The notes under the pieces: model-generated
Database searches by the model: none
Told to the model about the DNA's origin: nothing
What the model saw: only the letters and a program-made list of their open reading frames with translations
Part shown: in pieces, positions 1-11,713 of the stretch
Layout of the letters: each line of letters begins with the position of its first letter
Position numbering within the stretch: position 1 is the first letter of the stretch
Origin: Xanthostigma xanthostigma
Lineage: Eukaryota; Arthropoda; Insecta; Raphidioptera; Raphidiidae
Length of the DNA: 64,000 nucleotides
NCBI GenBank assembly: GCA_963575645.1
Contig: OY754467.1
Coordinates: forward strand, 26,036,501 to 26,100,500
Direction: 5' to 3'
Position numbers and translations under genes: made by a program

Positions 1-825
1 CAGGTTTGGACCATTCTCTCATAAGAAAATGCAAACTGCATATTAACCATTATTTAAACGCAGACAAGCAGTTTTTACATGCTTTACGACAATTAGGTGC
101 AAATGAGTCTTTATAGGCAAAATTGCTTTATTTCATGAGGGTAAGTCTATTTACACTATAATATTCAGGTTTGGATCATTCTCTCATAAGAAAATGCAAA
201 CTGCATATTTACTATCATTTTCACGCAGACAACCAGTTTTTACATGCTTCACGACAATTGCGTGCAAATGAGTCCTTATAGGAAAAATTGCTTTATTTTA
301 CAAAGGTAAGTCTATTTACACTATTACATTCAGGTTTGGATCATTCTCTCATAAGAAAATGCAAACTGCATATTAACCATTATTTTAACGCATACAAACA
401 GTTTTTACATGCTTTATGACAATAAGGGGCAAATAAGTCCTTATAGGCAAAATTGCTTTATTTCATAAGGGTAAGTCTATTTACACTATAACATTCAGGT
501 TTGGATCATTCTCTCATAAGAAAATGCAAACTGAATATTGACTATCATTTTCACGCAGACAAGCAGTTTTTACATGGTTTACGACAATTAGGTGCAAATA
601 AGTTCATAAAGGCAAAATTGTTTCATTTCACAAAGGTAAGTCTACTTTCACTATAACATTCAGGTTTGGATCATTCTCTCATAAAAAAATGCAAACTGCA
701 TATTAACTTTTATTTTAAACCATACAAGCAGTTTTTACAGGCTTTATGACAATTAGGTGCAAATGAGTCCTTATAGGCAAAATTGCTTTATTTCATAAGG
801 GTAAGTCTATTTACACTATAACATT

Positions 826-1420
826 CAGGTTTGGATCATTCTCTCATAAGAAAATGCAAACTGAATATTGACTATCATTTTCACGCAGACAAGCAGTTTT
901 TACATGGTTTACGACAATTAGGTGCAAATAAGTTCATAAAGGCAAAATTGTTTCATTTCACAAAGGTAAGTCTACTTTCACTATAACATTCAGGTTTGGA
1001 TCATTCTCTCATAAGAAAATGCAAACTGCATATTAACCATTATTTTAACGCAGACAAGCAGTTTTTACATGCTTCACGACAATTGCGTGCAAATGAGTCC
1101 TTATAGGCAAAATTGCTTTATTTCACAATGGTAAGTTTACTTACACTATAACATTCAGGTTTTGATAATTCTCTCACAAGAAAATGCAAACTGCATATTA
1201 ACCATTATTTTAACGCATACAAGCAGTTTTTACATGCTTTATGACAATTAGGTGCAAATGAGTCCTTATAGGCAAAATTGCTTTATTTCATGAGGGTAAG
1301 TCTATTTACACTATAACATTCAGGTTTGGATCATTCTCTCATAAGAAAATGCAATCTGCATATTAACCATTATTTTAACGCATTCAAGCAGTTTTTACAT
1401 GCTTTATGACAATTAGGGGC
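826..1420 (+). repeat. Left arm of satellite fold-back
   Basis: Read outward from the switch, this stretch mirrors 2061-2820. The partial monomer 1321-1420 pairs with 2061-2160 with one difference seen by eye. Monomer 1156-1320 pairs perfectly with 2326-2490; both carry a variant CAGGTTTTGATAATTCTC that I did not find elsewhere in the window. Monomer 991-1155 pairs with 2491-2655 with about two differences. Monomer 826-990 pairs with 2656-2820, sharing the GAATATTGACTATC variant. The right arm has one extra monomer (2161-2325). About 640 bp (1421-2060) separates the two arms. Confidence 0.85.
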
Positions 1421-2062
1421 AAATGAGTCCTTATAGGCAAAATTGCTTTATTTCATAAAGGTAAGTCTATTTACACTATTACATTCAGGTTTGGATCATT
1501 CTCTCATAAGAAAATGCAAACTACATATTAACCATTATTTAAACGCAGACAAGCAGTTTTTACATGCTTTACGACAATTAGGTGCAAATGAGTCTTTATA
1601 AGCAAAATTGCTTTATTTTACAAAGGTAAGTTTACTTACACTATAACATTCAGGTTTGGATCATTCTCTCACAAGAAAATGCAAACTGCATATTAACTAT
1701 TATTTTAACGCATACAGGCAGTTTTAACATGCTTTATGACAATTAGGTGCAAATGAGTCTTTATAGGCAAAATTGCTTTATTTCATGAGGGTAAGTCTAT
1801 TTACACTATAACATTCAGGTTTGGACCATTCTCTCATAAGGAAATGCAAACTGCATATTAACCATTATTTAAACGCAGACAAGCAGTTTTTACATGCTTT
1901 ACGACAATTAGGTGCAAATGAGTCTTTATAGGCAAAATTGCTTTATTTCATGAGGGTAAGTCTATTTACACTATAATATTCAGGTTTGGATCATTCTCTC
2001 ATAAGAAAATGCAAACTGCATATTTACTGTCATTTTCACGCAGACAACCAGTTTTTACATGC
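1321..2062 (+). repeat. 742-bp block present inverted at 9829-10570 and 12138-12879
   Basis: The five-unit series from 1321 to the switch is collinear, in reverse complement, with 9829-10570 (same length, 742 bp). By hand I count about six differences there and about five with 12138-12879. Diagnostic variants shared in order are: GCAATCTGCA with CATTCAAGC (1321 unit), AACTACATATT with ATAAGCAAAATTGC (1486 unit), CAGTTTTAACATGC (1651 unit), TTTGGACCATT with ATAATATTC (1816 unit) and GACAACCAG (1981 unit). The forward arm is therefore a recent inverted copy of a block type that now lies 8-10 kb to the right. Confidence 0.85.
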
Positions 2063-2092
2063 CCCTAATTGTCATAAAGCATGTAAAAACTG
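2049..2092. other. Array orientation switch (inversion breakpoint with hairpin)
   Basis: Forward monomer sequence runs to CAGTTTTTACATGC (2049-2062). The array then continues in reverse orientation from GCCCCTAATTGTCATAAAGC (2061-2080). The GC at 2061-2062 fits both sides, so the joint has 2 bp of microhomology. In monomer coordinates, forward position 82 is joined to reverse position 100. The result is a local inverted repeat: CAGTTTTTACATGC at 2049-2062 pairs perfectly with GCATGTAAAAACTG at 2079-2092 across a 16-bp spacer. Homology of the arms continues imperfectly outward because both sides are the same satellite. It could be a real inversion or fold-back duplication, or an assembly joint; the private variants shared by both arms favour a real local event. 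Confidence 0.9.
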
Positions 2093-2820
2093 CTTGAATG
2101 CGTTAAAATAATGGTTTATATGCAGATTGCATTTTCTTATGAGAGAATGATCCAAACCTGAATGTTATAGTGTAAATAGACTTACCTTTGTAAAATAAAG
2201 CAATTTTGCCTAAAAGGACTCATTTGCACGCAATTGTCGTGAAGCATGTAAAAACTGCTTGTCTGCGTTAAAATAATGGTTAATATGCAGTTTGCATTTT
2301 CTTATGAGAGAATGATCCAAACCTGAATGTTATAGTGTAAATAGACTTACCCTCATGAAATAAAGCAATTTTGCCTATAAGGACTCATTTGCACCTAATT
2401 GTCATAAAGCATGTAAAAACTGCTTGTATGCGTTAAAATAATGGTTAATATGCAGTTTGCATTTTCTTGTGAGAGAATTATCAAAACCTGAATGTTATAG
2501 TGTAAGTAAACTTACCTTTGTGAAAAAAAGCAATTTTGCCTATAAGGACTCATTTGCACGCAATTGTCGTGAAGCATGTAAAAACTGCTTGTCTGCGTTA
2601 AAATAATGGTTAATATGCAGTTTGCATTTTCTTATGAGAGAATGATCCAAACCTGAATGTTATAGTGAAAGTAGACTTACCTTTGTGAAATGAAACAATT
2701 TTGCCTTTATGGACTTATTTGCACCTAATTGTCGTAAACCATGTAAAAACTGCTTGTCTGCGTGAAAATGATAGTCAATATTCAGTTTGCATTTTCTAAT
2801 GAGAGAATGATCCAAAGCTG
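2061..2820 (-). repeat. Right arm of satellite fold-back
   Basis: This is the reverse-complement partner of 826-1420, with an additional CACGCAATTGTCGTG-type monomer at 2161-2325 that the left arm lacks. The monomer 2326-2490 is a perfect 165-bp reverse complement of 1156-1320, including the private AATTATCAAAACCTG end. Because unrelated monomers in this window usually differ at many positions, a perfect private match in inverted orientation indicates common descent through an inversion or inverted duplication rather than generic satellite similarity. Confidence 0.85.
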
Positions 2821-5800
2821 AATGTTATAGTGTAAATAGACTTACCTTCATGAAATAAAGCAATTTTGCCTATAAGGACTCATTTGCCCCTAATTGTGAT
2901 AAAGCATGTAAAAACTGCTTGGATGCGTTAAAATAATGGTTAAAATGCAGTTTGCATTTTCTTATGAGAGAATGATCCAAACCTGAATGTTATAGTGTAA
3001 ATAGACTTACCTTTGTAAAATAAAGCAATTTTGCCTATAAGGACTCATTTGCACGCAATTGTCGTGAAGCATGTAAAAACTGCTTGTCTGCGTTTAAATA
3101 ATGGTTAATATGCAGTTTGCATTTTCTTATGAGAGAAAGATACAAACTTGAATGTTATAGTGTAAATAGACTTACCTTCATAAAATAAAGCATTTTGCCT
3201 ATAAAGACTCATTTGCACCTAATTGTAAAGCATAAAAAAACCGCTTGTCTGCGTTTAAATAATGGTTAATATGCAGTTTGCATTTTCTTATGAGAGAATG
3301 ATCCAAACCTGAATGTTATAGTGTAAATAGACTTACCTTCATGAAATAAAACAATTTTGCCTATAAGGACTCATTTGCCCCTAATTGTCATAAAGCATGT
3401 AAAAACTGCTTGTATGCGTTAAAATAATGGTTAATATGCAGTTTGCATTTTCTTATGAGAGAATGATCCAAACCTGAATGTTATAGTGTAAATAGACTAA
3501 CCTTTGTAAAATAAAGCAATTTTGCCTATAAGGACTCATTTGCACGCAATTGTCGTGAAGCATGTAAAAACTGCTTGTCTTTGTTAAAATAATGGTTAAT
3601 ATGCAGTTTGCATTTTCTTATGAGAAAATGATCCAAACCTGAATGTTATAGTGAAAGTAGACTTACCTTTGTGAAATAAAACAATTTTGCCTTTAAGGAC
3701 TTATTTCCACCTAATTGTCATAAAACATGTGAAAACTGCTTGTCTGCGTAAAAATGATAGTAAATATGCAGTTTGCATGTTCTTATGAGAGAATGATCCA
3801 AACCTGAATGTTATAGTGTAAATAGACTTACCCTCATGAAATAAAGCACTTTTGCCTATAAGGACTCATTTGCACCTAATTGTCGTAATGCATGTAAAAA
3901 CTGCTTGTATGCGTTAAAATAATAGTTAATATGCAGTTTGCATTTTCTTGTGAAAGAATGATCCAAACCTGAATGTTATAGTGTAAGTAAACTTACCTTT
4001 GTGAAATAAAGCAATTTTGCCTATAAGGACTCATTTGCACCTAATTGTCATAAAGCATGTAAAAACTGCTTGAATGCGTTAAAATAATGGTTAATATGCA
4101 GATTGCATTTTCTTATGAGAGAATGATCCAAACCTGAATGTTATAGTGTAAATAGACTTACCCTCATGAAATAAAGCACTTTTGCTTATAAGGACTCATT
4201 TGCACCTAATTGTCATAAAGCATGTAAAAACTGCTTGTATGCGTTAAAATAATAGTTAATATGCAGTTTGCATTTTCTTGTGAAAGAATGATCCAAACCT
4301 GAATGTTATAGTGTAAGTAAACTTACCTTTGTGAAATAAAGCAATTTTGCCTATAAGGACTCATTTGCACCTAATTGTCGTAAAGCATGTAAAAACTGCT
4401 TGTCTGCGTTAAAATAATGGTTAATATGCAGTTTGCGTTTTCTTATGAGAGAATGATCCAAACCTGAATGTTATAGTGAAAGTAGACTTACCTTTGTGAA
4501 ATGAAACACTTTTGCCTTTATGGACTTATTTGCACCTAATTGTCGTAAACCATGTAAAAACTGCTTGTCTGCGTGAAAATGATAGTCAATATTCAGTTTT
4601 CATTTTCTTATGAGAGAATGATCCAAACCTGAATGTTATAGTGTAAAGAGACTTACCCTCATAAAATAAAGCAATTTTGCCTATAAGGACTCATTTGCAC
4701 CTAATTGTCATAAAGCATGTAAAAACTGCTTGTATGCGTTAAAATAATAGTTAATATGCAGTTTGCATTTTCTTGTGAAAGAATGATCCAAACCTGAATG
4801 GTATAGTGTAAGTAAACTTACCTTTGTGAAATAAAGCAATTTTGCCTATAAGGACTCATTTGCACCTAATTGTCGTAAAGCATGTAAAAACTGCTTGTCT
4901 GCGTTAAAATAATGGTTAATATGCAGTTTGCATTTTCTTATGAGAGAATGATCCAAACCTGAATGTTATAGTGTAAATAGACTAACCTTTGTAAAATAAA
5001 GCAATTTTGCCTATAAGGACTCATTTGCACGCAATTGTCGTGAAGCATGTAAAAACTGCTTGTCTTCGTTAAAATTATGGTTAATATGCAGTTTGCATTT
5101 TCTTATGAGAAAATGATCCAAACCTGAATGTTATAGTGAAAGTAGACTTACCTTTGTGAAATAAAACAATTTTGCCTTTAAGGACTTATTTCCACCTAAT
5201 TGTCGTAAAACATGTGAAAACTGCTTGTCTGCGTAAAAATGATAGTAAATATCCAGTTTGCATTTTCTTATGAGAGAATGATCCAAACCTGAATGTTATA
5301 GTGTAAATAGACTTACCCTCATAAAATAAAGCACTTTTGCCTATAAGGACTCATTTGCACCTAATTGTCGTAATGCATGTAAAAACTGCTTGTCAGCGTT
5401 AAAATAATGGTTAATATGCAGTTTGCATTTATAAATGAGAGAATGATCCAAACCTGAATGTTATAGTGTAAATAGACTAACCTTCATAAAATAAAGCAAT
5501 TTTGCCTATAAGGACCCATTCGCCCCTAATTGTCATAAAGCATGTAAAAACTGCTTGTATGCGTTAAAATAATGGTTAATATGCAGTTTGCATTTTCTTA
5601 TGAGAGAATGATCCAAACCTGAATGTTATAGTGTAAATAGACTTACCCTCATGAAATAAAGCAATTTTGCCTATAAGGACTCATTTGCACCTAATTGTCA
5701 TAAAGCATGTAAAAACTGCTTGTAGGCTTTAAAATTATGGTTAATATGCAGTTTGCATTTTCTTATGAGAGAATGATCCAAACCTGAATATTATAGTGTA

Positions 5801-6060
5801 AATAGACTTACCTTTGTAAAATAAAGCAATTTTGCCTATAAGGACTCATTTGCACGCAATTGTCGTGAAGCATGTAAAAACTGGTTGTCTGCGTGAAAAT
5901 GATAGTAAATATGCAGTTTGCATTTTCTTATGAGAGAATGATCTAAACCTGAATATTATAGTGTAAGTAGACTTACCCTCATGAAATAAAGCATTTTTGC
6001 TTATAAAGACTCATTTGCACCTAATTGTCATAAAGCATGTTAAAACTGCTTGTATGCGTT

Positions 6061-7380
6061 AAAATAATAGTTAATATGCAGTTTGCATTTTCTTGTGAGA
6101 GAATGATCCAAACCTGAATGTTATAGTGTAAGTAAACTTACCTTTGTAAAATAAAGCAATTTTGCTTATAAAGACTCATTTGCACCTAATTGTCGTAAAG
6201 CATGTAAAAACTGCTTGTCTGCGTTTAAATAATGGTTAATATGTAGTTTGCATTTTCTTATGAGAGAATGATCCAAACCTGAATGTAATAGTGTAAATAG
6301 ACTTACCTTTATGAAATAAAGCAATTTTGCCTATAAGGACTCATTTGCCCCTAATTGTCATAAAGCATGTAAAAACTGCTTGAATGCGTTAAAAAAATGG
6401 TTAATATGCAGATTGCATTTTCTTATGAGAGATTGATCCAAACCTGAATGTTATAGTGTAAATAGACTTACCTTTGTAAAATAAAGCAATTTTGCCTATA
6501 AGGACTCATTTGCACGCAATTGTCGTGAAGCATGTAAAAACTGCTTGTCTGCGTTAAAATAATGGTTAATATGCAGTTTGCATTTTCTTATGAGAGAATG
6601 ATCCAAACCTGAATGTTATAGTGTAAATCGACTTACCCTCATGAAATAAAGCAATTTTGCCTAAAAAGACTCATTTGCACCTAATTGTCATAAAGCATGT
6701 AAAAACTGCTTGTATGCGTTAAAATGATAGTAAATTTGCAGTTTGCATTTTCTTATGAGAGAATGATCTAAACCTGAATGTTATAGTTTAAGTAAACTTA
6801 CCTTTGTAAAATAAAGCAATTTTGCCTATAAGGACTCATTTGCACGCAATTGTCGTGAAGAATGTAAAAACTGCTTGTCTGCGTGAAAATGATAGTAAAT
6901 ATGCAGTTTGCATTTTCTTATGAGAGAATGATCCAAACCTGAATGTTATAGTGTAAATAGACTAACCATTGTAAAATAAAGCAATTTTGTCTATAAGGAC
7001 TCATTTGCCCCTAATTGTCATAAAGCATGTAAAAACTGCTTGTATGCGTTAAAATAATGTATAATATGCAGTTTGCATTTTCTTATGAGAGAATGATCCA
7101 AACCTGAATGTTATAGTGAAAATAGACTTACCTTTGTAAAATAAAGCAATTTTGCCTATAAGGACTCATTTGCACGCAATTGTCGTGAAGCATGTAAAAA
7201 CTGCTTGTCTGCGTTAAAATAATGGTTAATATGCAGTTTGCATTTTCTTATGAGAGAATGATCCAAACCTGAATGTTATAGTGTAAATCGACTTACCCTC
7301 ATGAAATAAAGCAATTTTGCCTATAAAGACTCATTTGCACCTAATTGTCATAAAGCATGTAAAAACTGCTTGTATGCGTT
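6061..7380 (-). repeat. 8-monomer HOR unit, copy 1 (1,320 bp)
   Basis: This segment is followed directly by a second copy at offset 1320 (8 x 165). Shared rare variants are ATGTAGTTTGC (6241 and 7561), GAATGTAATAG with CTTTATGAAAT (6284 and 7604 area), AGTTTAAGTAAAC (6785 and 8105), ACTAACCATTG (6961 and 8281) and AATGTATAATATG (7057 and 8377). A GTGTAAATCGAC variant also recurs at 6621, 7281 and 7941, which suggests an older 660-bp (4-monomer) sub-period. Confidence 0.88.
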
Positions 7381-8700
7381 AAAATAATAGTTAATATGCA
7401 GTTTGCATTTTCTTGTGAGAGAATGATCCAAACCTGAATGTTATAGTGTAAGTAAACTTACCTTTGTAAAATAAAGCAAGTTTGCTTATAAAGACTCATT
7501 TGCACCTAATTGTCGTAAAGCATGTAAAAACTGCTTGTCTGCGTTTAAATAATGGTTAATATGTAGTTTGCATTTTCTTATGAGAGAATGATCCAAACCT
7601 GAATGTAATAGTGTAAATAGACTTACCTTTATGAAATAAAGCAATTTTGCCTATAAGGACTCATTTGCCCCTAATTGTCATAAAGCATGTAAAAACTGCT
7701 TGAATGCGTTAAAATAATGGTTAATATGCAGATTGCATTTTCTTATGAGAGAATGATCCAAACCTGAATGTTATAGTGTAAATAGACTTACCTTTGTAAA
7801 ATAAAGCAATTTTGCCTATAAGGACTCATTTGCACGCAATTGTCGTGAAGCATGTAAAAACTGCTTGTCTGCGTTAAAATAATGGTTAATATGCAGTTTG
7901 CATTTTCTTATGAGAGAATGATCCAAACCTGAATGTTATAGTGTAAATCGACTTACCCTCATGAAATAAAGCAATTTTGCCTATAAAGACTCATTTGCAC
8001 CTAATTGTCATAAAGCATGTAAAAACTGCTTGTATGCGTTAAAATGATAGTAAATATGCAGTTTGCATTTTCTTATGAGAGAATGATCTAAACCTGAATG
8101 TTATAGTTTAAGTAAACTTACCTTTGTAAAATAAAGCAATTTTGCCTATAAGGACTCATTTGCACGCAATTGTCGTGAAGCATGTAAAAACTGCTTGTCT
8201 GCGTGAAAATGATAGTAAATATGCAGTTTGCATTTTCTTATGAGAGAATGATCCAAACCTGAATGTTATAGTGTAAATAGACTAACCATTGTAAAATAAA
8301 GCAATTTTGCCTATAAGGACTCATTTGCCCCTAATTGTCATAAAGCATGTAAAAACTGCTTGTATGCGTTAAAATAATGTATAATATGCAGTTTGCATTT
8401 TCTTATGAGAGAATGATCCAAACCTGAATGTTATAGTGAAAATAGACTTACCTTTGTTAAATAAAGCAATTTTGCCTATAAGGACTCATTTGCACGCAAT
8501 TGTCGTGAAGCATGTAAAAACTGCTTGTCTGCGTTAAAATAATGGTTAATATGCAGTTTGCATTTTCTTATGAGAAAATGATCCAAACCTGAATGTTATA
8601 GTGTAAATTAACTTACCCTCATGAAATAAAGCAATTTTGCCTATAAAGACTCATTTGCTTTTAATTGTCATAAAGCATGTAAAAACTGCTTGTATGCGTT
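7381..8700 (-). repeat. 8-monomer HOR unit, copy 2 (1,320 bp)
   Basis: This is the tandem partner of 6061-7380, differing by scattered substitutions, for example GCAAG for GCAAT near 7480. Similarity breaks at about 8700, where AAAATGATAGTAAAT replaces AAAATAATAGTTAAT. Confidence 0.88.
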
Positions 8701-9404
8701 AAAATGATAGTAAATATGCAGTTTGCATTTTCTTATGAGAGAATGATCCAAACCTGAATGTTATAGTGTAAATAGTCTTACCCTCTTGAAATAAAGCAAT
8801 TTTGCCTATAAAGAGTCATTTGCACCTAATTGTCATAAAGCTTGTAAAAACTGCTTGTATGCGTTAAAATAATAGTTAATATGCAGTTTGTTTTTCTTAT
8901 GAGAGAATGATCTAAACCTGAATGTTATAGTTTAAGTAAACTTACCTTTGCAAAATAAAGCATTTTTGCCTATATAGACTCATTTGCCCCTAATTGTCAT
9001 AAAGCATGTAAAAACTGCTTGTATGCGTTAAAATAATGGTTATTATGCAGTTTGCATTTTCTTATGAGAGAATGATCCAAACCTGAATGTAATAGTGTAA
9101 ATAGACTTACCTTTGTAAAATAAAGCAATTTTGCCTATAAGGACTTATTTGCACGCAATTGTCGTAAAGCATGTAAAAACTGCTTGTCTGCGTGAAAATG
9201 ATAGTAAATATGCAGTTTGCATTTTCTTAAGAGAGAATGATCCAAACCTGAATGTTATAGTGTAAATAGACTTACCCTAATGAAATAAAGCAATTTTGCC
9301 TATAAAGACTCATTTGCACCTATTTGTCGTAAAGCATGTAAAAACTGCTTGTCTGCGTTTAAATAATGGTTAATATGCAGTTTGCATTTTCTTATGAGAG
9401 AATG

Positions 9405-11338
9405 ATCCAAACCTGAATGTTATAGTGTAAATAGACTTACCCTCATGAAATAAAGCAATTTTGCCTATAAAGACTTATTTGCACCTAATTGTCGTAAAGC
9501 ATGTAAAAACTGCTTGTATGCGTTAAAATAATGGTTAATATGCAGTTTGCATTTTCTATTGAGAGAAAGATTGAAACCTGAATGTTATAGTGTAAATAGA
9601 CTTACCTTCATGAAATAAAGCAATTTTGTCTATAAGGACTCATTTGCCCCTTATTGTCATAAAGCATGTAAAAACTTCTTGAATGCGTTAAAATAATGGT
9701 TAATATGCAGTTTGCATTTTCTTATGAGAGAATGATCCAAACCTGAATGTAATAGTGTAAATAGACTTACCTTTGTAAAATAAAGCAATTTTTCCTATAA
9801 GGACTCATTTGCACGCAATTGTCGTGAAGCATGTAAAAACTGGTTGTCTGCGTGAAAATGATAGTAAATATGCAGTTTGCATTTTCTTATGAGAGAATGC
9901 TCCAAACCTGAATATTATAGTGTAAATAGACTTACCCTCATGAAATAAAGCAATTTTGCCTATAAAGACTCATTTGCACCTAATTGTCGTAAAGCATGTA
10001 AAAACTGCTTGTCTGCGTTTAAATAATGGTTAATATGCAGTTTGCATTTTCTTATGAGAGAATGGTCCAAACCTGAATGTTATAGTGTAAATAGACTTAC
10101 CCTCATGAAATAAAGCAATTTTGCCTATAAAGACTCATTTGCACCTAATTGTCATAAAGCATGTTAAAACTGCTTGTATGCGTTTAAATAATAGTTAATA
10201 TGCAGTTTGCATTTTCTTGTGAGAGAATGATCCAAACCTGAATGTTATAGTGTAAGTAAACTAACCTTTGTAAAATAAAGCAATTTTGCTTATAAAGACT
10301 CATTTGCACCTAATTGTCGTAAAGCATGTAAAAACTGCTTGTCTGCGTTTAAATAATGGTTAATATGTAGTTTGCATTTTCTTATGAGAGAATGATCCAA
10401 ACCTGAATGTAATAGTGTAAATAGACTTACCTTTATGAAATAAAGCAATTTTGCCTATAAGGACTCATTTGCCCCTAATTGTCATAAAGCATGTAAAAAC
10501 TGCTTGAATGCGTTAAAATAATGGTTAATATGCAGATTGCATTTTCTTATGAGAGAATGATCCAAACCTGAATGTTATAGTGTAAATAGACTTACCCTCA
10601 TGAAATAAAGCAATTTTGCCTATAAGGACTCATTTGCACCTAATTGTCATAAAGCATGTAAAAACTGCTTGTATGCGTTAAAATGATAGTAAATATGCAG
10701 TTTTCATTTTCTTATGAGAGAATGATCCAAACCTGAATGTTATAGTGTAAATAGACTTACCCTCATGAAATAAAGCAATTTTGCCTATAAAGACTCATTT
10801 GCACCTAATTGTCGTAAAGCATGTTAAAACTGCTTGTCTGCGTTTAAATAATGGTTAATATGCAGTTTGCATTTTCTTATGAGAGAAAGATCCAAACCTG
10901 AATGTTATAGTGTAAATAGACTTACCCTCATGAAATAAAGCACTTTTGCCTATAAGGACTCATTTGCACCTAATTGTCGTAAAGCATGTAAAAACTGCTT
11001 GTATGCGTTAAAATAATGGTTAATATGCAGTTTGCATTTTCTTATGAGAGAAAGATCCAAACCTGAATGTTATAGTGTAAATAGACTTACCTTCATAAAA
11101 TAAAGCAATTTTGTCTATAAGGACTCATTTGCCCCTTATTGTCATAAAGCATGTAAAAACTGCTTGTATGCGTTAAAATAATGGTTAATATGCAGTTTGC
11201 ATTTTCTTATGAGAGAATGATCCAAACCTGAATGTTATAGTGTAAATAGACTTACCTTTGTAAAATAAAGCAATTTTGCCTATAAGGACTCATTTGCACG
11301 CAATTGTCGTGAAGCATGTAAAAACTGCTTGTCTGCGT
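9405..11338 (-). repeat. Duplicated satellite block, copy 1
   Basis: This block is collinear with 11714-13977. The offset is 2,309 bp up to about 10,561 and 2,639 bp afterwards, because the second copy has two extra monomers (12871-13200). Shared private variants are CTATTGAGAGAAAGATTGAA (9554 and 11863 area), ACTTCTTGAATGC, TTTTTCCTATAAGG, GGTTGTCTGCG and GAATGGTCC. Left and right limits are approximate; similarity fails at AATGATCC versus AAAGATCC on the left and at GCGTTAAAAT versus GCGTGAAAAT on the right. Confidence 0.82.
9829..10570 (-). repeat. Reverse-oriented counterpart of 1321-2062
   Basis: This is a collinear inverted match, about 99% by hand count, to the forward arm next to the switch. 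It also lies inside the 9.4-11.3 kb block that is duplicated at 11.7-14.0 kb. Its left end coincides with the GCATGTAAAAACTGG sequence that forms the breakpoint side of the switch at 2062. Confidence 0.82.
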
Positions 11339-11713
11339 TAAAATAATGGTGATTATGCAGTTTGCATTTTCTTATGAGAGAATGATCCAAACCTGAATGT
11401 TATAGTGAAAGTAGACTTACCTTTGTGAAATAAAACAATTTTGCCTTTAAGGACTTATTTCCACCTAATTGTCGTAAAACATGTGAAAACTGCTTGTCTG
11501 CGTGAAAATAATAGTAAATATGCAGTTTGCATTTTCTTATGAGAGAATGATCCAAACCTGAATGTTATAGTGTAAATAGACTTACCATCATGAAATAAAG
11601 CAATTTTGCCTGTAAGGACTCATTTGCACCTAAATGTCATAAAGCTTGTAAAAACTGCTTGTATGCGTTAAATAATAGTTAATATGCAGTTTGCATTTTC
11701 TTATGAGAGAAAG

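Larger units (their letters stand above)
1..2062 (+). repeat. Satellite array, forward-oriented arm (165-bp monomer)
   Basis: Twelve complete tandem monomers of exactly 165 bp start at 1, 166, 331, 496, 661, 826, 991, 1156, 1321, 1486, 1651 and 1816. An 82-bp partial thirteenth (1981-2062) is cut by an orientation switch. Each unit opens with CAGGTTTGGA, then an ATAAGAAAATGCAAACTGCA stretch, a CAGTTTTTACATGC core, a GGCAAAATTGCTTTATTT stretch and GTAAGTCTATTTACACTATA. At least three subfamilies are interleaved: one with ATGACAATTAGG, one with CACGACAATTGCGTG, and one with GAATATTGACTATCATTTTC and GTTTACGACAATTAGG. Monomers 496-660 and 826-990 are identical or nearly so, which indicates a local two-monomer (330-bp) duplication. 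No ORF of note, RNA gene or promoter is visible. The array continues beyond base 1. Confidence 0.97.

Noticed and set aside
2049..2092. Bacterial-type rho-independent terminator
   Set aside because: The hairpin arises from joining two opposite satellite monomers, is AT-rich, has a 16-bp loop and no following T-run; the context is not genic.
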